A program made the position numbers and the translations under genes. From Phoronis australis (taxonomy: Eukaryota; Phoronida; Phoronidae), in NCBI GenBank assembly GCA_002633005.1, contig NMRA01000056.1:507165-571164 (forward strand): a stretch of 64,000 nucleotides of DNA. The letters run 5' to 3'. How positions within the stretch are numbered: position 1 is the first letter of the stretch; every line of letters begins with the position of its first letter. The notes beneath the pieces were generated by a model that was not told the DNA's origin, made no database searches, and worked only from the letters and a program-made list of their open reading frames with translations. Below are positions 48,201-60,200 of this stretch, piece after piece.

Positions 48201-51200
48201 GAATGAATCAATCGGGGTATTGTGTTCAAATAAAGGAAAGGCTGAAAAGCAACCAGTCCAAACTACAATGCCAATACTGGTCAAGATTGTTGAAAATGCT
48301 TTTTCGTCTACCATTTGCAAGTGCTTGCGTTTCGTCCGTTTACATGTCAAACTGAGGTTGTTCTTTAACAGCAGCACATCTTGTTGTGGGAGTGACAGTG
48401 GCACGATGTTTGACCTTTAACCCTGCAACCTTGCGCTACACCTCGTGTCGTCGTCATGGCTTAGATGTATGCTCAATGGTTACCGCTCGTACCTCTGCTT
48501 GTTGCCGAGGTGCTGTCGTCCACAACATGTTTGCTGTGTAGAAAAACTGCTGAGCTGTGCGCTCGTGGAGTTCTCGCGCTTCCATGTCGACAATGTATTT
48601 GGCCATGCTAGCTGTTTAAGATCTAGGAAAACTCACCCAAGGTTTCTCATTTCTTTGCCAAAAAGGGTCTTGTTTAATTTTAGGCCGGTATGTTGGAAAA
48701 ACCAAACTTCACTTGTTGTTTTTCAATTGGTCAGTTACTTGATAATCTGGCAACGTCGCTGACAAGAGTTGCTGCTTTTATTGAATTGATCTTATTTTCG
48801 TCATCGTTTCGCATGTTGAAAGCAGACAACTGTTCTTAATTTCTTTACACAATAAGATTTTTACTTTCCAACACAGTGGATGACTAAGACGGGTGTTAGC
48901 CGTAATGCAAAAGATGCGTTATTTATCATTCTCAAGATTATGTAGGACCTTGACCATCAGACTGTGCCTTAAGACAAATATCTTCAAAGCAATAAAATAT
49001 GACTCTTTAATTGCATAAGAAAGTATAAAGCCTGCATTTGACTTTTGACTGAAAACCATTATCTGCCATTTTCTGGGTCATGCCTTATAAGTAAAATTAT
49101 CAAAAAGCATTAGCAAAACAACAACATCAAGAAATGACCCAAGTTTTATCTGATATAGATCTTCAACATGAAATCTCACGAACCCTCTTACAGATTTCTA
49201 AATTATCGTTTTGTTTTATGCAACATTTTTTCAAAGCTGTGTTTTTGGTAACCCCTCTAGCAGAAGTAGATCATTTTAAATCCATTCCCAACAGCGTATT
49301 GTAACACGATGCGTACATAATGTTATCTGAAAGTTTCGTTTCAATCCGATCAGAGATGTGATGTTCAAAAGCAAGCCACACTAGGACATTTTTGTCAGGT
49401 CCTATATAACCTTGACACTTCATTACGCTTTATGCGCCACTTGTCTTTTTGGCTCGAAGTGATGAACCGTGTTAGCAATTCACCACAGTTAGAGTCAGTT
49501 GTGTGTGCAGTAGTTATGTAATGTGTTGATTTGCCTAAAATGCACAGCCCTCAATTCTTTCTGGCTTAGTTTCTGTTTACCTTCTGTATGTCTCTCAGTT
49601 TCTTTTGGGTTTTCACATGCCAGTTTCGGTTCTGTCGTTTGCTTTCGCTTCAACATCTAATCTAAACTTGACCCGAGCGCCATTTTGCAAAATTTCTATG
49701 GGAACGTCCTTGGTGAAACTTGCATGGTTTCGGTTTCCAAATTAACCGTTAATTGAACTGAATGAGCAATCTGTTTCTGAGACTCTTTCAGACATCAGTA
49801 AGGTACTTAGTTGGATTGTAAACAAAGAAATAAGGTTTTGGGGTTCTTGGCAAAATGGAATGCATTTTTCACTGGCACTAAGGTGTTTTTTTCAAAACTG
49901 CCGTTTCGAAATTTCGATTATATTTGATAGAAAAATTGGCGTATTTTGTGAAAAACGAGTTTTCAATGAAAATGGTGTATAAACTGGCCATGTCACCGAT
50001 CATTTACATTCAGTGTTGCTTTGTAAACTTAATGGTCATAACAATTGGCGAAAATGGCCGCCAGACACATCTGAGGGTTGTCTCCCCTACTGTCACCTCT
50101 CACTCCTGTCCTCTGCTCGGCATTGCTGTGCCATGGTGTTGAGTTTGTGAACCATTAATGGCATGCTCCCGTGTTTTCTGCCGCGCCTCCCACCAAAGGT
50201 CCGCACCAGGGTATGCTAACCGCGCCGTACGCCACCATGCAGAGTCTGGGAGCACCTCAGCTGAACCCCTACAGTGCGGCCGCGGCCGGAGCCGTGCCCA
50301 TATCTGGTACTGTGAACACGTAGTTGTCGTCTTTATGTTCTCACTGGCTTGTGCTCTTCCTGTTACTCAACACTAGTCAATCACCCTGAACGCGAGAACG
50401 GAGTCTTCGTGCCGTGAAACACATTTAATGTCGAACATGTTTCTGTAAAGTAACTAGTTCTCGCACGAATTGAGATGTTAGTTGTATGTGATGTCTAGAA
50501 AACGAGCGAAAACAATGCCAAGTATTCTCACGTCAACTGCTGGAAAAAACGAGTTCGTGAACATTGGCGGCTGTTCAACAGATTGCTAATATGCTTGTTC
50601 TGCTGCATGTGGGAAGCTTTCTTACACTGAAAACGTGATCTGTCTGTTTTGGTGCTGTTACCCGGATTGGCAATTGATTGACTAGATGAAAGTAAACGGA
50701 GGCAAAAGCCATAGAGTTTATACTATTAATGTTGCACACGCCTAAACAGTTTGTCACCCAGTTCTGTTAACACCCGGTTACGGTGGCTTTAGTTAGTCGT
50801 CAACCTATTGTCCTCCCGTCTGTCAGTAATGACTGAACGTTCCAGCTGGGTGGTGGTAGAAACACTTCATAGTAAACGTTGTGGTCTGCACCCTGACCTG
50901 GAGAATTAGTCATTAGCTTGGTCAAAAACAAGGTGTTTATTTAAAAACTGTAGTCGCTGCAATTTCTGCCTCCCTTTCTGATTTAGCAAATTGAAAGTGA
51001 TTGGCCATCTCTGATGTAATGTGTTTCTCGTGATTTTTCGTGGCGTACTCTGCCCTTGTTAACTGATAAATATTCAAGATGGAAAAACAATTCTGTGCCT
51101 GTCCACAACTTCCTCATACCCCTTTGAGGTGGTGAACTTGTAGAATTATGTAAATTCACAATTTGTTCTATAAAGAGATAGGTGCACAAAGATAAAACAT

Positions 51201-54200
51201 TGAATTGTATTTCGCTCTCTGTCACACAACTCTTAAATCTTTTCTACTAGAGATCAAGGTGTGTGGTCAGACCAAGAAACGGGATGGACATACCTCTACA
51301 TTCAATAAGCTGGCTCTAATCATTGCTGCTAGATTACAAATAATGTGTTACTGTGATGCACAAATGATTGGCTGGGGCATTTTGGAGTCTGGCTAGAGGA
51401 TTGTTTCTTCATCTGAATACTGGCAATGCTGTTGTAAGAGCAATTGGAATGAACTTGTACTACACGTATGCCCCCTGTAGGCACCGAACCGCATTATTCA
51501 AGACTAAGAGATGCTTCTTGCTTATTCATGATTTCATCTCCTTAATTTGCAAAATAAATTTACTTTTTTGCTGGTGGAGGGGGGGTCGGTTTTTAATTTG
51601 CATTAGTGGGCAACTCAGGTATTTGCGCCTCGGCACAAACCGACTTTAAAGCTAACTTGATTCTGTTTCGCATACTTCCAGCTGCTAGTATGGGACTCAG
51701 TGGATTAGGTGGACTGGGAGGAATACCAGGTGAGTGTTAACATACTGTGCCTGTGAAGTGGCCAAGTGTCTTGTCAACACTACATGACCCTTGAGTAATC
51801 TCGGCTTTTATTCCATACAGAAGGGGCCCGTTTCATAATAAGCAGCAAGTCCTCTCTTGGCTAAGATTTAGAATTTAAATTTGCACAAAGTTCATTAATA
51901 TGGCTGGTGGTGAATCAGTGTGTGTTATAACTTATTCAGAATGATTGTAATATGCAGAGAATTATGAATTGTTACTGAACTTACTGAAGAGTCCTTGAAA
52001 GCACGGTTGTCCCAACATCGTCTGCCTAACTATGGTGACACTTATGACTCGTCCGTATTTACCCAATGTCAGGAATCTGGTCACAGTTTTGACTTTGATA
52101 ATGTCCTTCCTAATCCTTGACAAGGAGAAAACTTGGTTTTAACAGGGAGTCAAGAAGTGTATGTATGAAAGAATTAAAAATTCGTCTTTGAACCAAAGAG
52201 GAGGCTTAAGATTCAACCTATCACATGCCTTGGACAGGATATGTCAGTTGCAGTGTTTTAACATGCCGTGTTGCACTTGCCATAATGGGTCTGGAACCAG
52301 TTTGGCTACGATTGGATTATGACTTTAGGTAAAAAGGGCCTCTGGAAAGTATCAAAAATAGCTTACGTGCATTGAAGACTCCTGGAAAATGAAAAGAGTT
52401 GGATTAAAAATAAAAACGCCAATAACTGTGTTTTTGAGATCTTTTTCAAGAGTTCATGCTTTTGGTTGCGTTTGGGAACATTCGATAGTAAAAACCATGT
52501 ATGTTTTGTTCTGGGGAAAATAACTTGCTTTATCTTGGGACAGTCATAGGAAATGGAAGCACAATGTCAATACTGACCATGAATAACAATTATGGGTATG
52601 AAATATTGAAAAGGTTCTGCTTCACCTGTGCTGTGCCTTGCCCCTGATGCCACTGATCTGGGCCCGGTCTCCAATCTTTTTACTCGAAATGGAACTCGAA
52701 ATTAGGTTTGGCATTTTCTACTCTACTTTTGGGCGAAATCAAGATAAGTGTCTATTACTCTATGCTCGAGTACACAATAACTTACATAGATAATTTATTG
52801 CCCTTAGTTCACAGTTTGTAAACCCAATATTAAAGCAATAAGTTCGAGTTTGAACTCGAAATTTCGAGTTTTTACTCGAGTTCGTAGCACAAATATAAGA
52901 GTCTTCAAGGGCAAACTTGAACTAGAAACTCCTATGCATAAACTATAATGTATTCGAGCACAGTCTGATAACCAATTATCTTAAGTTCGCACAAAAACGA
53001 AATTGCCAAAAATAGTTTCGAGTTCGTTTCGAGTACAAAGATTAGAGACCGGATCCTGAAGGTGGGTTTTGGCGTCGGGCGTGTACCCTACCTATTTTGG
53101 AGACGGTGTGTGGCTAATGGCTTGAAATATCTTCCCTGTCTTCATTGGAAGGCTGCTTCAATGTAAGTTATACTGCCATAAGAAAGTTTAGAAGTGAAGG
53201 AAGTTTCCATTATGTTTAAATCGGTGTGCTTTTCATTGTGGTCTTACTGTTGCTGCAGGTGCTGCCATGCCCAACTTTGCGGCAGTCGGTGGTCTGGCCG
53301 GTCTTGCTGGTATGGGTGGCGTGGGAGGTATGGGGGGAATGGCCGGTCTCGCCTCCAGCCTGTCACCCACGGCCATCGGAGCAGTTGGCGGCATTCGGCT
53401 ACCTGGACAGCTGCAGACCAACGCAGTCCTGTTGGTGTCCAACTTAAACGAGCAGGTACGTGACGCCCAACCTAGTGTCGTATTAGGTAGTGGTAATATG
53501 GTGGACTTGGGTGGCCTACAAAGGACAAGGGTTGCTAGTGAGTGGTGTGTACTTTGGAAGTTCTGATTGGGGAGCTAATTTTGTTGTGGATTGGGTATTT
53601 GTCCGGTGAGGAAATTTCAGGAAATGGACTCTCTGTGATTGGCACGACTGCCTTTAGAAGTGGGTTGGCACTCTTTCCAGAGATTTTTGCAAAATTTTTC
53701 TAGATTTTATAGGGACGTTATCGGCGTGAAAAGGGATTTCCCCGAGTCCAGATTTGGCACAGAGTCCCACCTGGAACCACCGTGGTCGCAGTCTGATGCT
53801 ATGCTGGCCAGCTACATCCCACTTGAAAAATGGCCGAATATATTGAGCGTATTCTATTGGTAAAATCAAGCGTGCTACCTCGATTTCAGCGAACATCTGC
53901 CAGACAATGGCGAAGCAATTTGTAATAAAATAACAAAAACGACGATGTTGTTTTTACAGCTCTGGCCGAAGCTTAATAATTCCAAAGAAATGCGTTTTAC
54001 TGCTGCTAAACCGATAACGTTCCTTTTATTAAGCATTTGTTTTAATTCTTGTAATCAGGGGGATAAGTCTAAAAATCTACAATTGCAAGATCCATTAACA
54101 TCAAACACTCTCCCAGTAATTTGTCAATTTTTGTAGTGATTGAACTTTCCCTCCATTAAAAGTCATATAACTTGCCTATTAACTTATTTTTCAACTTCTG

Positions 54201-57200
54201 GATTTCTCGTGCACTGTGTAAATAACTTTGATTGATTCAGTTTTATTTTCTGAAATGTCGTTTCCATTTCGTTATTGAACGACGGAATTCTTTGGAAATA
54301 AACAGTGGCTTTTGTTTTCATAGCATGCCAGCGGTGTAGAGACTTTTTACAAATACTCTCGGCCGATATATCACTAGCATGGTCAGTCTGCTTGTCCGAC
54401 CTTTCTATAATATTTCGTCGTCGCTGTCCTTGATAACTTGCATGTCTTCGTCAANCGACGATGTTATTTTTACAGCTCTGGCCGAAGCTTAATAATTCCA
54501 AAGAAATGCGTTTTACTGCCGCTAAACCGATAACGTTCCTTTTATTAAGCATTTGTTTTAATTCTTGTAATCAGGGGGATAAGTCTAAAAATCTACAATT
54601 GCAAGATCCATTAACATCAAACACTCTCCCAGTAATTTGTCAATTTTCGTAGTGATTGAACTTTCCCTCCATTAAAAGTCATATAACTTGCCTATTAACT
54701 TATTTTTCAACTTCTGGATTTCTCGTGCACTGTGTAAATAACTTTGATTGATTCAGTTTTATTTTCTGAAATGTCGTTTCCATTTCGTTATTGAACGACG
54801 GAATTCTTTGGAAATAAACAGTGGCTTTTGTTTTCATAGCATGCCAGCGGTGTAGAGACTTTTTACAAATACTCTCGGCCGATATATCACTAGCATGGTC
54901 AGTCTGCTTGTCCGACCTTTCTATAATATTTCGTCGTCGCTGTCCTTGATAACTTGCATGTCTTCGTCAAGACTGCGTTTCAGAAGCATGCGCACCCCAC
55001 CTAGGTGCTGAGACACGTGACCTCTCTTGGCCACTCACACTTCTGCAGTTAGCGATTTTTGTTTGTTTGTTTTTTTCCATTTTAAAATTCACCATTTCAA
55101 TTAAAATTCTTACACTGGTGGTTGATAGTGCTCATTCACGTCGTTACTTGACCTACTTTTCTCCACACAGCCTTTTCACCGAAAGTTTTCCTGAAACTTT
55201 TATGATTTGCCAGCTACAAATAATGCTTTTGAACTGTTTGTAGGTCTACACTGAACTTGTTTCCAATTTACCTATTTTTTGCTGAAACTACTGACTTTGG
55301 CAAATCAGATTGTTTTCTACAAGTATGTTCAAACTGGTTTGCATGGCGCGCTGTGAGAACTCTCACTGTTTAGGAGGAGGTCGCTGTTTCTTTTTAAGTG
55401 GTGGAATCTCATGCTTTTCTCTCTCCCCAAGTGTCTGCGCTTCTTAAAAAGCCGTTCTTTAGTAACCAAGTCCTTCAGGGGGAAATCTGCCGCATCGTGC
55501 TTTGAAGCAAGGTATCGACTTATTTCTTGTCTGAGTTACCCTGCAACGAGCAATTGCGCAACCAAGGATGACATCTAAATTACTTCAGTGTATTGTTCAT
55601 ACTTGCTTTCCCTCTTCCATGAGAGTTCTCACAGATGCAGACGCGGCAGACCTAGAATGGCTGAATAATGTTTTGATCTTGTGTATTTATTCTTCTCTCC
55701 TGTTTACCAACCATCCTTACGCTGGTGTACCACACACTACTCGGGCTATGACTTGATACGGACTCACCACTCTTGTCTTCTGTGGTTCTTGTCTCCAATC
55801 TAGATGGTCACACCAGACGCTCTGTTTACCTTGTTTGGTACGTTTTACGATATCGCACTTTTATTTACTCGTTTATGCATTTATTTGTTTTGTTTTTGTC
55901 TTACATTTCCACCTTTTTACATCGTGCAGAATTTACACGTGTAAACTGGATGTTGTGTTATGCTTGCGGCCACATCAGTTCTGGAAGTGTTTAGTTTTCT
56001 GGTGTTTGCTCATTGGGGCAGACGTCATTTTTGGAACTGGTGTGGTTGTGTAATAGCATTGTTACTTACTGTGGACTAGGAGCTATCCCGCTATTTAATA
56101 CAACATAATTGGTTTTGGGATGAGGTTTCACATGGGCTCTTTCAATTACCTTTTGGCTTTGTGCAAACCTTGTGCAAATGACCTGCTATTGTCGTTTACG
56201 TTTCTGATTATGCTAAAACAATTGCCTTCAGACAAATCTGCTATTTGTTAACTTTGGGGCACATTTTGTTTGTTCTTATTTCTATCATTGAGCTTTCTGC
56301 ATTTCAAACACATCTCTGTGAGCTTGGAATCCTTGAGTCTCATTTTGTATGGTTTCTGATATTTGCCCACTGCGACATCAATTAAAACGTAGATCATCAA
56401 AGTGTCTATTGGGGATAGCTCTGATGGCCAACGCCTGATTGCATGTCTACATGCGTGTGTGCGTGTGTTGTGGGCTGTACATGCTTGTGCAGCTGGAATG
56501 GAATGGAGGAGTTTGGTTTCAGGGAAGGTTGAGGCATTGCAAGGTCCAACTTGGTGCGACTTACTGATAAAGCGTCCAGAGTTTGGTACTGGATGATGAA
56601 CTGAATTTAATTGAATTTTTAAGGATCACTATTCCCCTAGATTGATGATTTTACGATTTTTTTATTTTGTTGCTTCAGCAAAAGATGGAAATGTAAAACG
56701 CGCACTTTACTTTATAGTATGTGTGTTGAAACTGGTGGTTAGGTGTGAGCAAGTTTGTTTTGTGACAACAATAGGCTTTCATTTTGACTGTTTAAGAAAG
56801 TTTAATTTAATTTTTAACAAAATTGTGAGGTTGATCTCGAGTTAAGGTCATGTAGTACATTACAGCCATGTCTGTATTTAGTCAGACATCTACAAAACTA
56901 TAGATTTTAACTCATTAAAAGTATATGTTTTTGATATTAGAAAGTCTGTAGAATTTTGCTGTGAACTTTTTATCAATCCATTATCACGGGATCACGTTTT
57001 TTTTAAGTAAAATATAGCTAAAAAGAAAGGTACATTGATAGGAAAACATTGGTAACAGTAACGCGATAAAATTTTCCTAAAATGTTTTGTTATTGTTTTG
57101 TGCAACTTCATTTTTTTCATGAAAATCTTAAAAAGTTGTATTTTTATAACTCCTCCTGCAAAAAGGGAGCGTTTTCAATACAATTTTTGTCAACTTTTTG

Positions 57201-60200
57201 GAGACCAGTGCATACAACAAAGTATATGAAAGTTTCAAATGAATCCAAATCGGCTGTTTCTGAGGTATGATCCGAAGTTGGCCTGTTTTGGACATTTTTC
57301 TATGGTCCTACATAGCCGAAGCCTTGTATGCAAGTGTTAGTGATTCTGTTTTTGTCTGGTGGAGAGAGTGATAGGGGGAGCTGCTTGTTGTGACCTTGGG
57401 TCTTTGTTTATTTTTCACCCCATGTTGCATGTTGCCCCTACAAGCTACGGAATTGATAACAGTAGGTGTTTTATACGAATGATCTCGGTTCACTTTGTAG
57501 TAACTGTCAACCTGATCAGATTTTTCTTCTTGTCCGTGCACGAAAAGTCAAAAGTTTGTGATACCCGTGAAATACTGTTGACCTATTTCTTTGTTATGCA
57601 AATTTTAAAGGTGCATCTTTAGAAATTTCTGATCGTGCTTGAAACTTACCATTTTCCATTGGATTTTCCCCATTTTAACAACTTAGATTTTTCACCAGCA
57701 TTAACGCATGTTACCGCACATTTGACCAAGTTCCTTTTTATTGTCATTTTTTCTTTGTTTAGCCTAATACATTATAGCAATGCTTAATTGTGGACCCTTT
57801 TCATATGTTTACTTCCGTCTCTCGAGAGAAACCCATTTTCACTGTTAATTATTAACTTAAAAAGCTTTCAGTACTTAACGGCAGATTCGGGGTCTTTTGT
57901 TTCGTACTCCCCTACAATTTTTATTTCCTAAATCTGTTAAACGTGTGCATGCATGGCTATGACGGGTCTGTGTCAAAATTTGTTCACTGTGCCTGATCAT
58001 GTGATCACTGTTGACCTGTGACCCCACAGGTGTCTATGGCGACGTGCACCGTGTGAAGATCCTCTTCAACAAGAAGGACAATGCTCTGATACAGTTCGCT
58101 GAGCCGCAGCAGGCTCACCTTGGTAAGTGGTAGTCACTATTGTTTTTCAAAGGTACTAAACCCTGTTTTGGCAATTTCAGGCAATCCTTGTTCCGTACCC
58201 CACTAATGTACCATTGTTGTCGCACTTGAGTGATAAATGCAGGATTCAATTGATTCTGTGGTTTTTAGTGTGCAGTTCACCCCCGTAGTTGTTTTGTACC
58301 GAAAATGTGAGTCACTCTTGCCTGTGTAGCAGACTTCATAAGAACTTTTCAAGCTCACTCCTATCTTTTAATGGCTGACTGGGGTTACGGAGCATTGTTA
58401 TTGGAGAGTCGGATGGGAAGAGTCGTCGTCAATATCTGTTTAGAGACCGAAATGGGGTTTAGTATCCTTTTAAGCTGCTTAAGATTTATTGCTTAAAGCA
58501 AACTGATGTTGTTCAACGACAGCAACCTCAGAAACCGCAGATCATTATAGCTGGCTTGAAGAAATTTTGTAAGTAAAGTATAAAGTGCTACACTTACAAC
58601 TGAAATACAATTATTAGGGTCTAATAGTACAATAGGATGGATAACGTAAGACGTATCTTATGTATAAACAAGAACCAAAGAATTAACTCCAGTGAGAATT
58701 ACTTTGCACAAGCAACAAAACTTATATTAAGTGCTTAAGTACCTACCAACATTCATAGAAAGATTTGGTATGATAATGTTCAAGATCAAGCCTGGTATGA
58801 AACAGAAATCATACTTTATGTCTAACACTGGAGCTTAAGGACTATAAGCATGCAATCTGATTCCCATCGAGTGCCTGGGAGAGCGAGACCCTTTCAGTTT
58901 CATGTGATCATATGATGTCATCAATAGTTATGTGTGCATGCCTGTGTTTTTCACAAGGTGATGCATTTGGTCTGTAAAAGGATAGGGTGCTGCTGAAGTG
59001 GTACTTATGGGCAATACTGTTGGACCTTTTCAAAATGCGAAGCATGGTGGATTTTTTTCCACTTCTACAGACATCATGGTGCTAGCCAACTACTTCGTGT
59101 GAGGTTAATAAGACCTTGTACTGGTAATCCAGTGTGGCAGGTACGCCCCATGCTGGTTAACTGCTCTCAGACTACAAAAAAATTTTGAAATCTGGGGCCG
59201 TTCTTTATAAGCACGTTCATCTTGTGAATATCTACTCCCTCATGGCAATAGTCTGATGACTTTGATCCATGTTTCAGTGATGCAACAACATACTATTCGA
59301 ATGAACCAGCCTAAATGAGACATTGTTCAAATGTTTTGCGCTTAATAGGGTGGTTTGCACATCTTGAACTGATTTCAAGAGAATTCTCTGTTAACTGAAA
59401 ATCATCAGCCATGGTCGCTCTGCTTTTCAGCCATGACCCTTAGCACAGGAGAAATGTTGATTTCTTTTTATATGAGACTACATCAGGGTCATTTCTGTTA
59501 TGGTGGACATTGCTGTCCTTGTCCTTTCACCATTTCATCCTTGACCCACCTAGAGTACGTAAGCATCCTTGGCACTGCTATTACCATTCTTCTACCTTTG
59601 CAGCCATGACCCACCTAGACAAGATCAAGGTGTGGGGCAAGTCAATCCGCGTGGCGCCGTCCAAGCACCCTGTGGTGCAGATGCCGACCGAGCAGCAGAC
59701 GGATGGCGGCAAGCTGACCAAGGACTATACCAACTCGCCGCTGCACCGGTTCAAGAAGAAAGGCTCCAAGAACTACCAGAATATCTACCCGCCCTCTGCC
59801 ACTCTCCACCTCTCCAACATTCCGTGAGTTACCATTCTGTGAAAGTTTTGTCGCAGCTAAACTACAGCCCTACGCTTGTGGTTAGATCGTCATGCCATTT
59901 ATGCTCGTGACAGACACACTTTAACTGCAACTCGCATATGTTTTGCCAAATTGGCAGCAACAAGATGGGGCTAGTCTCTCTGCAGGGTGGCAAGGGTTAA
60001 CTAGCTGCCCAACTAACCATGCAGTAGCTGTCCAGAGCTTTCTTATACACACAAGGGCGTTGTCGGCTTGACAAAATATTGGTGCCTGTTGTTCTCTGGT
60101 TCAACTAGGCACAGGGATTGGCATCATTTCTAAAATCTTTTGGTCAATTTGAGCATACCTGTAGCTCCTTTACGGTGATCAGTGATTTCTCCAGCCATCT

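Larger units (their letters stand above)
53456..55803 (+). other. Intron upstream of the 34-nt exon (2.3 kb as assembled)
   Basis: Contains two nearly identical 515-bp blocks around a single N (54455), so its true length is probably about 0.5 kb less. The last 150 nt form a CT-rich AG-free zone before the 34-nt exon. An additional TCTT/CTCT-rich stretch lies at about 55375-55460. Confidence 0.85.

Noticed and set aside
48015-48404. 129-residue minus-strand open frame overlapping the end of an RRM2 exon
   Set aside because: Antisense of a verified exon and adjoining intron, with no recognisable domain.
53940-54970. Long terminal repeats of a retrotransposon
   Set aside because: The two 515-bp copies are directly adjacent with only an N between them, with no internal region, primer-binding site or coding sequence.
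59510-59603. Upstream start for the RRM3/linker exon using an ATG at 59510
   Set aside because: The frame upstream of 59604 is intronic. The acceptor cctttgcag and phase 1 join to HLA are required by the family sequence.
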